Source of the DNA: Afipia clevelandensis ATCC 49720 | Lineage (GTDB): Bacteria; Pseudomonadota; Alphaproteobacteria; Rhizobiales; Xanthobacteraceae | Length of the DNA: 64,000 nt | Direction of reading: 5' to 3' | Assembly: GCF_000336555.1 (NCBI RefSeq) | Contig: NZ_KB375281.1 | Coordinates: 2,112,030 to 2,176,029 of the forward strand | In this document: positions 33,268 to 42,433 of the stretch, in pieces | How the letters are laid out: the number at the start of each line of letters is the position of its first letter | How positions within the stretch are numbered: the first letter of the stretch is position 1 | Position numbers and translations under genes: made by a program | Notes under the pieces: model-generated | Databases searched by the model: none | What the model was told of the DNA's origin: nothing | Seen by the model: only the letters and a program-made list of their open reading frames with translations

Positions 33268-34242
33268 ATGACTGCGACGACGGGCCGAACGGTCATGCTG
33301 GTTCTGCTGCTTGTTGCATTTGTAGCAGCGCTTGTGTTCGGCCTGTCGTACATGCAGCGCGAGCGCTCGGGCGAAAACAAAAGGGTTGAAGCGAAAGCCG
33401 AACCCAAGGTTGAGCCCAAGGCTGAACCTAAGACTGAACCTAAGACTGAACCTAAGACTGAACCTAAGACTGCACCCAAGGCCGACGCCAAAGCTGAAGC
33501 CAAGACCGCGCCCACGACTGAAGCAAAACCTGCGGCAACAGCGACACCAGCGGTATCCCCGCCCGGCTCGCGCCCTCAAGCCGAGAGCTCGTCCGCGCCC
33601 GCCACGGCAAAGGCTGAAGCCAAGGCAGAGACTGGCGCGCCTGCACAGCCACCCCGTCCAGCGGATACGGACAGGTCCTTTCCCAGCTTCGACATTACCC
33701 GCGTTGAGCGAACGGGCGATGCGGTCATCGCCGGCAGAGCTGCGCCCGGCGCGACCGTCGAACTGCTGCGCGACGGCGAATCCCTCGGCCGGGCCGTCGC
33801 GGATCAATCGGGGCAATTCGTCATGACCCCTCCGCCGCTTCCTCCCGGAAACTACGAGCTGACATTGAGGTCCAGATTGCCGGACGGGAAACAGGCGATA
33901 TCCGAACAAAAAATGGTGGTGGCGCTGGACGCGGCGGACTCTGCCTCCCCCGCAGTTCGCTCACGCGCTGAAGCGCCAAGGCCCGTTACGGAGGACAACA
34001 AGATGGCGAGCCGTTCCGCGCCGGAAGCTGGCGGGCCTTCGGACGCGCGCCTTCAGTCCAAAAAGCGCGCACCGTCCGCAGTGGTCGTGTCCCGCGGCGA
34101 CAGTCTCTGGCGCATCAGCCGCGCCACCTACGGCTCAGGCGAGTTGTATCCACTGCTCCTGAGGGCGAACCGGAGCCGAATCCGGGATCCGGATCTGATT
34201 TATCCCGGCCAGAGCTTCGTCCTGCCGAGGCGATCGCGCTGA
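33268..34242 (+). CDS. LysM-domain envelope protein with repetitive Lys/Glu/Pro linker
   Basis: Predicted membrane-anchored peptidoglycan-binding protein of 324 residues. One N-terminal helix (about 9-29) would act as anchor or uncleaved signal. A linker of about 100 residues rich in Lys, Glu, Pro and Ala follows, including four perfect copies of EPKT. The middle, around FDITRVERTGDAVIAGRAAPG, resembles an Ig-like fold. The C-terminal LysM domain contains RGDSLWRISRATYG and ends with DLIYPGQSFVLPRR. Such proteins span the periplasm and hold the wall. The precise role is unknown. It follows rnpB and is separately transcribed. Confidence 0.82.
   Translation: MTATTGRTVMLVLLLVAFVAALVFGLSYMQRERSGENKRVEAKAEPKVEPKAEPKTEPKTEPKTEPKTAPKADAKAEAKTAPTTEAKPAATATPAVSPPGSRPQAESSSAPATAKAEAKAETGAPAQPPRPADTDRSFPSFDITRVERTGDAVIAGRAAPGATVELLRDGESLGRAVADQSGQFVMTPPPLPPGNYELTLRSRLPDGKQAISEQKMVVALDAADSASPAVRSRAEAPRPVTEDNKMASRSAPEAGGPSDARLQSKKRAPSAVVVSRGDSLWRISRATYGSGELYPLLLRANRSRIRDPDLIYPGQSFVLPRRSR
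33424..33471 (+). repeat. 12-bp tandem repeat, four perfect copies
   Basis: GAACCTAAGACT is repeated four times without mismatch inside the LysM gene and keeps the frame (EPKT). Diverged copies flank it on both sides. Such an array could change copy number by slippage and so alter linker length. Confidence 0.9.
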
Positions 34243-34257
34243 CGGCACCCCCCGCCT

Positions 34258-34300
34258 GCCCCGGGTTCCAGTTCCCTCAAGTTGGAGCGTTTCCCGGGGC
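34258..34300 (+). terminator. Possible terminator after the LysM gene
   Basis: GCCCCGGG and CCCGGGGC form an 8-bp stem around a 27-base loop, 15 bases after the stop. The downstream sequence CTTCATTTTA has only a short T run, so this is uncertain. Confidence 0.45.
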
Positions 34301-34373
34301 CTTCATTTTACTTGATGCGTCTAGAACTCCCGCAGGCTGATGGCGCCTTGTGCGCAAGACAGACTGCGAACCC

Positions 34374-35582
34374 ATGACGCTTTCACCGATGCAATTGCTG
34401 CGCCCGCGCCAGCTTCCCGAGAGCATTTATGTCGAGATCATCAGCGATCTCTTCAGCGCCACGCCGTCTATCGTGGTGTTTCTGGTTAGTCAGTGCATCA
34501 TCGGCGCGGTAATCTTTCTGGAGACCGGCGACCGCGCCATCCTCGCCCTGACCTTGATCGCGGTTCTGGTGTCGGTGGAGCGCATCTGGATGATCCGCCG
34601 CTATCATCGCGCCACCGCAGGCAGAAAGCTGCCGCGCGACGAGGCGCAGGTGTGGGAGCGGCAGTTTGCGATCCGAAGCATCGCGACCGCCGTTGTGGTC
34701 AGCGCCATCGGCGTGCGCTGTTTCATGCTGCCCGATGCCGCCGTTCACATGCTGATCATCGGCGTGATCTCGACCTATGGGGCGGGCACGGTGACGCGCG
34801 TGGCGTATCGCCCGCGGCTGGCGCTGCTGAATCTTTTCATCGTCGCCGTCCCGCCAAGCATCGCCTGCATGCTTCACGGCAGCCTGATCTACATCTCGCT
34901 TGGGCTAACTACGCTGATCTTCCTGTTCGGCGCATTCGACATCATCCAGCACGCTTACGCCACCGCGGTCAGCCAGCTCACCCTCAAGCGAAAATTTGCA
35001 GGTCTTGCGCAACAGGATGCGCTGACCGGCCTGTCCAACCGGCTGGGCCTCAGTGAAAACCTCGAGACCGTGATGGCGGACGCGCAGCGCAGCGGATATG
35101 GCCTCGCGGTCCACAGCCTCGATCTCGACCGCTTCAAGGCCGCGAACGATCTTTACGGCCATCCCGCAGGCGACGCGATCCTGAAGGAAGTCGCGCGGCG
35201 GCTGACGCGGCTGACCCGTGCAAGCGATCTTCTGGTGCGGCTCGGCGGCGACGAATTCGTGCTGGTGCAAACCGGAGTCGCTGAACGCGAACAGGCGACC
35301 GGCCTTGCATCGCGTATCGTCGAGGACATCGGCAGCTATTACAACATCAATGGCTACACCATCGAAATCGGCACCAGCGTCGGCATCGCGATGCTGACCG
35401 AGGAAGACATCGCGCCGGACGATCTGCTCGCCCGTGCCGACCAGGCGCTCTATCAGGCCAAACGAACAAGAAGCGGCTACGCCGTTTACACGGTCGCGCC
35501 GCATCTCGTTCCCTCGCCGATCGACGGCGACGACTTTCAGGACACCCGCGCGGTTGGCCGCAAGACGGCGAACCTGCGCTGA
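34374..35582 (+). CDS. Membrane-bound diguanylate cyclase (GGDEF)
   Basis: Makes cyclic di-GMP from two GTP, usually affecting motility and surface attachment. The N-terminal half has about five or six hydrophobic segments (about residues 25-210) forming a membrane sensor of no recognised type. The GGDEF domain starts near DALTGLSNRLGL and has an intact active site, RLGGDEF, with GGDEF at 291-295. RASD at 282-285 lies exactly five residues before it, matching the inhibitory I-site RxxD. No EAL domain is present. The ATG at 34374 is preferred; a GTG at 34350 would add eight residues. Confidence 0.9.
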   Translation: MTLSPMQLLRPRQLPESIYVEIISDLFSATPSIVVFLVSQCIIGAVIFLETGDRAILALTLIAVLVSVERIWMIRRYHRATAGRKLPRDEAQVWERQFAIRSIATAVVVSAIGVRCFMLPDAAVHMLIIGVISTYGAGTVTRVAYRPRLALLNLFIVAVPPSIACMLHGSLIYISLGLTTLIFLFGAFDIIQHAYATAVSQLTLKRKFAGLAQQDALTGLSNRLGLSENLETVMADAQRSGYGLAVHSLDLDRFKAANDLYGHPAGDAILKEVARRLTRLTRASDLLVRLGGDEFVLVQTGVAEREQATGLASRIVEDIGSYYNINGYTIEIGTSVGIAMLTEEDIAPDDLLARADQALYQAKRTRSGYAVYTVAPHLVPSPIDGDDFQDTRAVGRKTANLR

Positions 35583-35606
35583 TCCTAAAAGTCGCCGCCG
35601 CCGCGT

Positions 35607-37403
35607 TTACTCAGCCGCCGACATGCGGTCGAGTTCCAGCACCTGCCGCTCGAACAATGAACGGTAGATGCCGCCCGGACGCCGCGCGAGCGATGCATGC
35701 GTCCCCTCCTCCGCGATCCGGCCCCGGTCGAACACGATGATCCGGTCGAGGCTGCGCACGGTCGACAGACGGTGCGCGATCACGATTGCGGTACGCCCCT
35801 GGATCAGGCGGTCCATCGCCTCCTGAACCAGAGCCTCCGATTCCGAATCGAGGCTTGATGTCGCCTCGTCCAGGATCAGGATCGGCGCGTCCGCGAGGAA
35901 CGCCCGCGCCAGCGCCACACGCTGACGTTCGCCGCCCGACAGTTTCACGCCGCGCTCGCCCACCAGCGTCTCGTAACGCTTCGGCAGCCGCATGATGAAG
36001 TCATGCGCGTTGGCAAGACGCGCAGCTTCCTCAATCTGCGCCATGCTCGCGCCCGGCCGACCGTAGGCGATGTTTTCCGCGAGCGAGCGATGGAACAGGG
36101 TCGGCTCCTGCTGCACGATGGCGATCTGGCTGCGCAGCGACTGCTGCGTGGCCTTCGCGACATCCTCACCGTCGATCAGGATGCGGCCGCCTGTGGCGTC
36201 GTACAGCCGCTGCACCAGCTTGACGAAAGTCGTCTTGCCGGAGCCCGAGCGTCCGACCAGACCCACGCGCTCGCCGGGCCTGATGCTGACCGCAAGCCGC
36301 TCGTAGAGCGGCGTGTCGTGTCCGCGATAGTGGAACGTCACATCGTCGAACACGATGCCGCCGCCGGCGACCTTGATCGGCTTCGCATCCGGTGCGTCGG
36401 CAATGCCGATCACCTCGTCATGCATCGCCACCAGTTCCTCCATGTCGTTCACCGAACGCTGGAGATGGCTGATGTGCTGGCCGATGTCGCCGAGATAGCC
36501 GTGAATGACGAAATAGGTCGTCACCACATAGGCCACCTCACCCGGCGTGGCACGGCCTGCCGCCCACAGCAGCAAGATTCCGCCGATCACGGTCACGCTC
36601 ATCAGCACCAGCACGGCGTGCTGCGCCGTGCCGACGTACGTATAGCGCGACCATGTCCGTCCGGCCCGGCGGCGCCACTTGCCAAGCACGCCGCCGAGAC
36701 GCTCGTCTTCCCGCGCTTCCGCGCCGAACGACTTCACCACCGCGTTGCAGGTCAGCGCATCGGCCAGCGTGCCGCCGACTTTCGTGTCGAGCGCGTTGGA
36801 CAGTTGCGCCGCCGGCGCGATGTAGTTCGTGGTCAGCGCGACCGTCATGCCGACATAGATCACCGTCATGAGCGCGATCACCGCACCCAGCACCGGCCAG
36901 TGCCAGCCGACCAGGATGGTCGAGCCGAGCAGCACGACGAGCGACGGGATCAACGCCATCAGGATGGTGTCGTTGAGCAGGTCGAGCGACCACATGCCGC
37001 GCGTGATCTTGCGCACGGTCGAACCGGCAAAGCTGTTGGCGTGCCAGTCGGTCGAGAAACGCTGGATGCGCACGAAGGCATTCTGCGCCACATCCGACAT
37101 GATGCGCAGCGTGAACGGGATGATCGCCTTCAGGCCGATGAAGCGCGTGACCATCGCGACCAGACCGAGAACGACGATGGCCCCGAAAGCAATTATCGCC
37201 CCGCGCTTTGCGGCAGCCGGATCGGTCAGCGCGATGGCGTCCACCAGCTTTCCCGCGAACAGCGGCATGAACACATCCGCTGCCGCGGCGGCGATCAGGC
37301 CACCGGCAACTACAGACAATCGCCCCGGCTGATATGTCCAGTGGCGGAAGACGAACGGAAGCACCGCGCGCAAGGCGGACTTTTTATTACGAGACAGAGT
37401 CAT
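35607..37403 (-). CDS. ABC exporter, fused permease and ATPase
   Basis: Half-transporter of about 598 residues with six membrane helices and a C-terminal ATPase domain, working as a dimer. ATPase motifs are Walker A GLVGRSGSGKTT, signature LSGGERQRVALARAF and Walker B ILILDEATSSLDSESE. It is of the MsbA/Atm/multidrug type; the substrate may be lipid or drug and cannot be told. The ATG at 37403 is preferred because the region upstream (to 37481) does not resemble the family. It converges on the diguanylate cyclase gene, with 24 bases between stops. Confidence 0.88.
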   Translation of the reverse strand: MTLSRNKKSALRAVLPFVFRHWTYQPGRLSVVAGGLIAAAAADVFMPLFAGKLVDAIALTDPAAAKRGAIIAFGAIVVLGLVAMVTRFIGLKAIIPFTLRIMSDVAQNAFVRIQRFSTDWHANSFAGSTVRKITRGMWSLDLLNDTILMALIPSLVVLLGSTILVGWHWPVLGAVIALMTVIYVGMTVALTTNYIAPAAQLSNALDTKVGGTLADALTCNAVVKSFGAEAREDERLGGVLGKWRRRAGRTWSRYTYVGTAQHAVLVLMSVTVIGGILLLWAAGRATPGEVAYVVTTYFVIHGYLGDIGQHISHLQRSVNDMEELVAMHDEVIGIADAPDAKPIKVAGGGIVFDDVTFHYRGHDTPLYERLAVSIRPGERVGLVGRSGSGKTTFVKLVQRLYDATGGRILIDGEDVAKATQQSLRSQIAIVQQEPTLFHRSLAENIAYGRPGASMAQIEEAARLANAHDFIMRLPKRYETLVGERGVKLSGGERQRVALARAFLADAPILILDEATSSLDSESEALVQEAMDRLIQGRTAIVIAHRLSTVRSLDRIIVFDRGRIAEEGTHASLARRPGGIYRSLFERQVLELDRMSAAE

Positions 37404-37821
37404 AGCGTGTTTCGGCTGCGCAGGCGCAAGCCGACTCCAAATGAGAGACGACGCAGCGGCTACGCCGCGCGCAATCGTCATGTGTCAAAGAAAAAGGTTG
37501 TGGAATTCGGTCAGCGAAGGTTCGCGAAAACCCGAACCGGACGACCACGGACAGGCCATCGGACGACCGATGATTGCCGGCAACCTTGCGCGGTGGACCG
37601 CGTGGTTAACCGAGGGGGTATCCGGATGCAGAGGCGCGAACGCGCAGGACTCGCGGGGTCGCGATAAACGCAAACGTCAAAATCATGCGATCCTCCCGCG
37701 TCTGAGTCATGCGGACTTCGGGGCGAAGTCCGCTGATGATGTTTTGGGCAATAATTGCGGCAAATTTTGTACCGGTTAATTGCTATCCTGCAATGTACGC
37801 GCGGCGACACGCCGCATGCGC
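37404..37821. other. Intergenic region upstream of the ABC exporter
   Basis: These 418 bases lie between the DUF35 stop and the exporter start, both on the minus strand. I see no supported gene. The section around 37735-37800 is unusually AT-rich for the window and is a plausible promoter zone. No clear hairpin terminator was found. Confidence 0.5.
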
Positions 37822-38184
37822 TCACGCCTTGACGAAATACGGCGTGCGTAAATTCGTGAACGGCCTGAACTCTGCGACAACACGGTCGCCGATGCGCAGA
37901 TCGATATCGCCATGCGCCATCACGCGAAAGCCTTCGGTCATATCGATCAGCAGGATCGCGTAAGGCACGTGGGCCTTGGCTTCCGGCGTCGCCGCGCGGC
38001 GAACAACAGTCGCGGAATAGACCACCCCTTGGCCGCCGGCTCGATGAGTCGTCGGCGAAGCATCCCCGCATGACGGACAGAATGCACGGCGGAAATACCA
38101 CAGATGACCACACGCGCCGCATGACTGGTAGAGGATCGCGTCCGCGCCGTCGGTCCAGCCTTTGAGTTCTGCTGCTTCGCTCAT
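37822..38184 (-). CDS. DUF35 zinc-ribbon/OB-fold protein, partner of thiolase-like enzyme
   Basis: Acyl-CoA-associated protein of 120 residues. The N-terminal rubredoxin-like zinc ribbon has CGACGHLWYFRRAFCPSCG, two CxxC pairs. An OB-fold domain follows from about residue 50 (GQGVVYSATVVRRA). Family members bind a thiolase-superfamily enzyme and are needed for its activity in steroid side-chain and acyl-CoA metabolism. The start overlaps the thiolase-like stop by four bases, which supports a physical partnership. The open frame extends upstream to 38343 inside that gene, but the ATG at 38184 fits the family. Confidence 0.88.
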   Translation of the reverse strand: MSEAAELKGWTDGADAILYQSCGACGHLWYFRRAFCPSCGDASPTTHRAGGQGVVYSATVVRRAATPEAKAHVPYAILLIDMTEGFRVMAHGDIDLRIGDRVVAEFRPFTNLRTPYFVKA

Positions 38185-39317
38185 CGCACCCGCTCCAGAA
38201 ACATGCTGACATGTGACGACATCACGCCGCCGTCGCCATGCAGCAACGCCAGCGAGGCATCGCGCACCTGACGTTGCCCGGCTCGGCCAGTCATCTGCAA
38301 CTGCGTTTCGACCAGATGCGCCATCGCGCCGCCGCAGCCGCAATGACCGTAACTCAAAAGTCCGCCATGCGTATTCAGCGGCAACGCACCGTCGATGCCG
38401 AAATCGCCATTGCGCGCACGCGCTGCGGACTCGCCGCGTGTCGCAAGACCAAGCTCCTCGATCAGGATCGCCAGCGTGATGGTGAAGCTGTCATAGATGC
38501 CGGCATATTTGATCGCGCCGGCATCGACGCCCGCCTTCTCCTGCGCCCGGTTCAGCGCCACCGCCGCACCGACATCGGACAGCGACTTTGCTGCGGTGAT
38601 ATGTTGATGCAGATGCGCTTGCCCGCATCCCATGATGCGGACTTGACGATCGTTTGTCGGCTCGCGACTGATGATGAAAGCCGCGCCGCCGTCCGACACC
38701 GGACAGCAATCCAGCAGTTTTAGCGGCGACGAGATTTCGCGCGACGCCATCACATCAGCCACCGTGATAGGTTCATGAAACTGCGCGCCGGGATGCTGCA
38801 TGGCGTGCCGTCGCATCAGCACCGCGAACTCCGCCATGTCCTCCTGCGTGAGGCCATAGTCGTGCATATAGCGCGAGGCGAGCAAGCCGTAATAAGCCGG
38901 GATCGTCGGCCCGAGCGGCACCTCGTAATCGGGATGGCCGACCTGCGCCAGCGTGCTCATCGCGGAATCGCGCGCCTGCCCGGTGAGACGGTTCTCGCCG
39001 GCAACGACAAGAATGGTCTTCGCAACGCCGGCCTCGACCAGTTCATGCGCCAGCATCACCATGGCAAGGCCCGTCGCGCCGCCGACCTGAATCGCATGGG
39101 CATAGGACGGCTGGATGCCGAAGTGCTCGGCGAACACCGTCGCCAGCATCAGATGCGGCATGGTGGTGGAATAGCCGGTGAGCAGGCTGTCGACGTCACT
39201 GCGCTTGAGGCCCGCATCGGACAGCGCGCCCTGCGCCGCCTCGGTCATCAGATCGAGGGTCGAACGCCCCTCATGCTTTCCGAAAGCCGTCAGTCCGACG
39301 CCGCTGATGAAACTCAT
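38181..39317 (-). CDS. Thiolase-superfamily protein lacking the nucleophilic cysteine
   Basis: Product of 378 residues with the SCP-x/lipid-transfer thiolase fold: start MSFISGVGLTAFGKHEGRS, later NTHGGLLSYGHCGCGGAMAH. The N-terminal loop that normally holds the acyl-accepting cysteine (CxSG or CSTG) reads QVGGATG (77-83), with glycine at the cysteine position. In the Ltp2 branch, proteins of this type with a DUF35 partner act as retro-aldolases rather than thiolases. An aldolase-like role in sterol or aromatic-acid side-chain metabolism is therefore possible; the substrate is unknown. It is followed at once by the DUF35 gene. Confidence 0.82.
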   Translation of the reverse strand: MSFISGVGLTAFGKHEGRSTLDLMTEAAQGALSDAGLKRSDVDSLLTGYSTTMPHLMLATVFAEHFGIQPSYAHAIQVGGATGLAMVMLAHELVEAGVAKTILVVAGENRLTGQARDSAMSTLAQVGHPDYEVPLGPTIPAYYGLLASRYMHDYGLTQEDMAEFAVLMRRHAMQHPGAQFHEPITVADVMASREISSPLKLLDCCPVSDGGAAFIISREPTNDRQVRIMGCGQAHLHQHITAAKSLSDVGAAVALNRAQEKAGVDAGAIKYAGIYDSFTITLAILIEELGLATRGESAARARNGDFGIDGALPLNTHGGLLSYGHCGCGGAMAHLVETQLQMTGRAGQRQVRDASLALLHGDGGVMSSHVSMFLERVR

Positions 39318-39375
39318 GTGCCCGCGCTTGCCGTTTCCATGCCCGTGACTGATGTGCCACGGCCAAGGCCCGACA

Positions 39376-40968
39376 TCAATGCGCGTCCGGCGGAGGTCCC
39401 ATCATGTTCGGCTTGTTGACAAAGAACACAAGCGTACTCAGCACCAGATAGAAACAGGTCAGGATGAAGAAGGCATCGCCGAAGCTCATGACCACGGCCT
39501 GCCGGTGCACGATCATCGACAGTTGCTTCAGCGCCATCAGCGAGGCATTGCCCGCGCCCTGAAACTTCTGGGTCAGCATGTTCAGCGTCTCGACAGCCAT
39601 CGAATTGCCCCAGGTGACGCGGTCATGCAGCCGGGAGATGTGCAGATCGGTCCGGTGATCGAGCACCGTGTTGATAACCGCCAGCCCCACCGCGCCGCCG
39701 AGGTTGCGGGTCAGGTTGAACAGGCCGGAGGCGTTCTTCAGGCGCGAGGGCGCAAGCGTGCCGAGCGCGATATTGTTCACCGGCACCATCGCCATCATGA
39801 TGCCGACCCCACGCAGGATCTGCGGCACCAGCAGTTCATAGAAATCGTAGTCGCGGGTGATGCCGGTCATCATCCACGAACTGATCGCGAAAATCACCAG
39901 CCCGGTAGCGATCATGAACCGCAGATCGACCTTGGTCATCAGCCGTCCGATGATCGGCGCGCTGACGAACATCGCAGCGCCCGAGACGAACATGGTCTCG
40001 CCGATCATCAGCGCGCTGTAGCCCCGCACCTCGGCGAGGTAGCGCGGATAGATGTAAGTCAGGCCATAGAGGCCTATGCCGACGCAGAATGAGAACATAC
40101 AGCCGAGCGCGAAGTTGCGGTCGGTAAAGGCGCGGATATCGACAATCGGCTCCTTCTGCGTCAGCGCGCGATAGAAAAAGACCACGGCCGAGATGACGCA
40201 GACGACCGCGAAGAAGAAAATCGATTCGTCCTGCAGCCAGTCGTTGCGCGGGCCTTCTTCCAGCACATATTCGAGCGAGCCGAGGAAACCCGCCATCGAG
40301 ATCAGGCCCCACCAGTCGAAATGCTCCAGCAGCGCGAAGTTCGGCTTGTCGAAATCCACCAGCGCCAGCACGCCGATGGTGATGCCGATGCCGGGCACGA
40401 CGTTGATGAAGAACAGCCAGTGCCACGACATCAGGTCGGTGATGTAGCCGCCCACCGTCGGGCCGATGGTCGGCGCCAGCGTGGCCACAAGGCCGATGAT
40501 CGGGCCGACGATGTGAAACTTGTTGCGCGGAAACACCGTGTAGGCAGACGCAAATACGGTCGGGATCATGCCCGCGCCGACAAAGCCCTGGATCGCGCGC
40601 CACAGGATCATCTGCTCGATGGTCGAGGTCAGGCCGCACATAAAGCTCGCGAACGTGAAGCCTGCAGCAGAAATCGCAAACAGCAGCCGCGTGCCGAAGG
40701 CGCGCGACAGAAAACCCGACAGCGGGATCGCGATCACTTCCGCGATCAGATAGGAGGTCTGCACCCATGCGACTTCGCTGGTGCTGGCGGAGAGGCCGGC
40801 CTGGATTTCGGAAAGCGATGCCGAGACGATCTGGATGTCCAGGATCGACATGAACATCCCGAACACCATGATGAGGAAGGCGATCAGCCGGCGCGTGCTG
40901 ATCGTCTCCGTCCCCGCCGGTGCAGCGGGGCCGCCACTCATCGTCGGCGATGCAGTGTTTGACGACAT
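39376..40968 (-). CDS. DHA2-family MFS efflux permease (EmrB/QacA type)
   Basis: Inner-membrane proton antiporter with 14 helices, about 530 residues. Family marks include SILDIQIVSASLSEIQAGL in helix 1, cited by its core DIQIVSASLSEIQ, then SEVAWVQTSYLIAEVIAIP and GAGMIPTVFASAYTVFP. It pairs with the upstream HlyD-type gene, 40 bases away, as in emrAB. Together with an outer-membrane channel not encoded here, the pair would export toxic compounds. The ATG at 40968 has AGGA seven bases upstream; a GTG directly before it is also in frame. Confidence 0.93.
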   Translation of the reverse strand: MSSNTASPTMSGGPAAPAGTETISTRRLIAFLIMVFGMFMSILDIQIVSASLSEIQAGLSASTSEVAWVQTSYLIAEVIAIPLSGFLSRAFGTRLLFAISAAGFTFASFMCGLTSTIEQMILWRAIQGFVGAGMIPTVFASAYTVFPRNKFHIVGPIIGLVATLAPTIGPTVGGYITDLMSWHWLFFINVVPGIGITIGVLALVDFDKPNFALLEHFDWWGLISMAGFLGSLEYVLEEGPRNDWLQDESIFFFAVVCVISAVVFFYRALTQKEPIVDIRAFTDRNFALGCMFSFCVGIGLYGLTYIYPRYLAEVRGYSALMIGETMFVSGAAMFVSAPIIGRLMTKVDLRFMIATGLVIFAISSWMMTGITRDYDFYELLVPQILRGVGIMMAMVPVNNIALGTLAPSRLKNASGLFNLTRNLGGAVGLAVINTVLDHRTDLHISRLHDRVTWGNSMAVETLNMLTQKFQGAGNASLMALKQLSMIVHRQAVVMSFGDAFFILTCFYLVLSTLVFFVNKPNMMGPPPDAH

Positions 40969-41008
40969 CACGTTGTCCTAAAGGCCCGCGATGCCGGGCC
41001 TTGTGCTG

Positions 41009-42247
41009 TTATCGCGCTGCGATCGGATCGACGTGGTCCGGGTTCGGCTTGGTGTTCACTGTGGTGATCACCGACATGCCAGGCCGCAGCAGGTTTTCCC
41101 GCGCCACCGAGAACGGCACGCGGATGCGGACCGGCACGCGCTGCACCACCTTGGTGAAGTTGCCGGTGGCATTGTCCGGCGGCAGCAGCGTAAAGACCGA
41201 GCCTGACGCCGGCGCGAGGCTGTCGACAATTCCAGTGATGGTGCGTCCGGACACCGCGTCAACGGTGATCGACACCGGCTGGCCGGGTTTCAGGCGTCCG
41301 AGTTGCGTTTCCTTGTAGTTGGCGTCGATATAGACGTCGTCGATCGGCACGACATTGGCGAGCCGCTGACCGGGCTGCACATAGTCACCGGCGCTGACGA
41401 TGCGATTGGAGAAGATACCGTCCACCGGCGCGCGGACTGCGGTGAACGACAGATCGCGCACGGCCTTCGCCAGCGCCGCACGCAATTCCTGCAACTGGCC
41501 TTCGGCTTCCGCCTTTTGCGCGTTGATGACATCAACCTGCGTCTGCGCGGCATCCAGCGCCGCCTTGGCGCCCTGCACCGCCGCCTGCGCCTGATCGCGG
41601 CCCGCCTGCGACACATCGAAGGTCGCCTTCGAGGCGAAGCCCTTGGTACTCAGGCTTTCCTGACGTGCGAAATCGGCTTCGGCGCGCTTGATCGCGGCGT
41701 CCGCCGACATCAATTGCGCCTTCGCCTGGTCCACAGCGCTTTGCTGCGCCTCGGCCTGACGGCCGATGCGCTCAATGGTCGCCTGCTGCGTCGCGACCTT
41801 GGCACGCGCGCTCTCGACGGCGAGACGATAGTCGCCGTCGTCAATCATGAAAACGACGTTGCCCGCACCGACGCGCGTGTTGTCGCCGACCATGACCTTG
41901 GAAATGTGTCCGGCGATCTTCGCGCCCATGGTGGTGTTGTTGGCGCGCACATAGGCGTCGTCGGTCGTGACCAGATAGCGGCCGACGACCATGTAGTGAT
42001 AACCGAAATAGATGCCGGCCAGCGCCGCCAATGCGCCGACACCGACGATGATGCGCCTGCGCGTCGGAGACTTCGGTTTCGCGGCGTCGTCCTTCGCCTC
42101 AGTGGGCGGCACTGTCTCGGGTGCTTCCGTCGCAGGCTGCTCGGCCGGACGCGCACGCTGCTCGATGGTCGCCGCGCGCGATGCGTCGGTCTCGTCAGGC
42201 TCCGGGTGAACAACCCTTGCGACCTGGTCTCGGGCAGGCACGGCCAT
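41009..42247 (-). CDS. HlyD/EmrA-type membrane fusion protein
   Basis: Periplasmic adaptor of a tripartite efflux pump. About 412 residues: an acidic cytoplasmic tail, one membrane helix (IIVGVGALAALAGIYFGYHY), a lipoyl-like domain with YLVTTDDAYVRANNT, a long alpha-helical hairpin rich in Ala and Gln, and beta-barrel segments containing VRAPVDGIFSNRIVSAGDYV. The ATG at 42247 follows GGAGG by five bases; in-frame ATGs at 42250 and 42259 are alternatives. A 37-bp palindrome lies about 65 bases upstream, probably the binding site of the divergent TetR regulator. Confidence 0.92.
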   Translation of the reverse strand: MAVPARDQVARVVHPEPDETDASRAATIEQRARPAEQPATEAPETVPPTEAKDDAAKPKSPTRRRIIVGVGALAALAGIYFGYHYMVVGRYLVTTDDAYVRANNTTMGAKIAGHISKVMVGDNTRVGAGNVVFMIDDGDYRLAVESARAKVATQQATIERIGRQAEAQQSAVDQAKAQLMSADAAIKRAEADFARQESLSTKGFASKATFDVSQAGRDQAQAAVQGAKAALDAAQTQVDVINAQKAEAEGQLQELRAALAKAVRDLSFTAVRAPVDGIFSNRIVSAGDYVQPGQRLANVVPIDDVYIDANYKETQLGRLKPGQPVSITVDAVSGRTITGIVDSLAPASGSVFTLLPPDNATGNFTKVVQRVPVRIRVPFSVARENLLRPGMSVITTVNTKPNPDHVDPIAAR

Positions 42248-42309
42248 CATGGCCTCCATACGTGTCAAAACGCTCGCACCCGGCGGGACTGCCGCCGGGC
42301 CTGCGACAC

Positions 42310-42346
42310 AAATATCATTGACCGAACCGTTCGGTCAATGATATTT
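42310..42346. promoter_or_regulatory. 37-bp perfect palindrome, probable TetR operator
   Basis: Two 18-base arms, perfect inverted copies, surround one central C. The inner core is TTGACCGAAC-C-GTTCGGTCAA. It lies in the 186-base gap between the HlyD gene and the tetR-like gene, about 63 bases from the first and 88 from the second. A symmetric site of this kind in a divergent efflux promoter is the classical arrangement for a TetR repressor controlling the pump and itself. Confidence 0.85.
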
Positions 42347-42433
42347 TGCTCCAACAGTTCGTACAGCAGTTCGGGTTCCCGCGCCGTTTCCGGACCCGCG
42401 CTCCACAACGAAACGAAAAAACAGACTAAACGA

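Noticed and set aside
37441-37779. A 112-codon plus-strand frame upstream of the ABC exporter
   Set aside because: No family features and odd composition; it crosses a probable promoter region.
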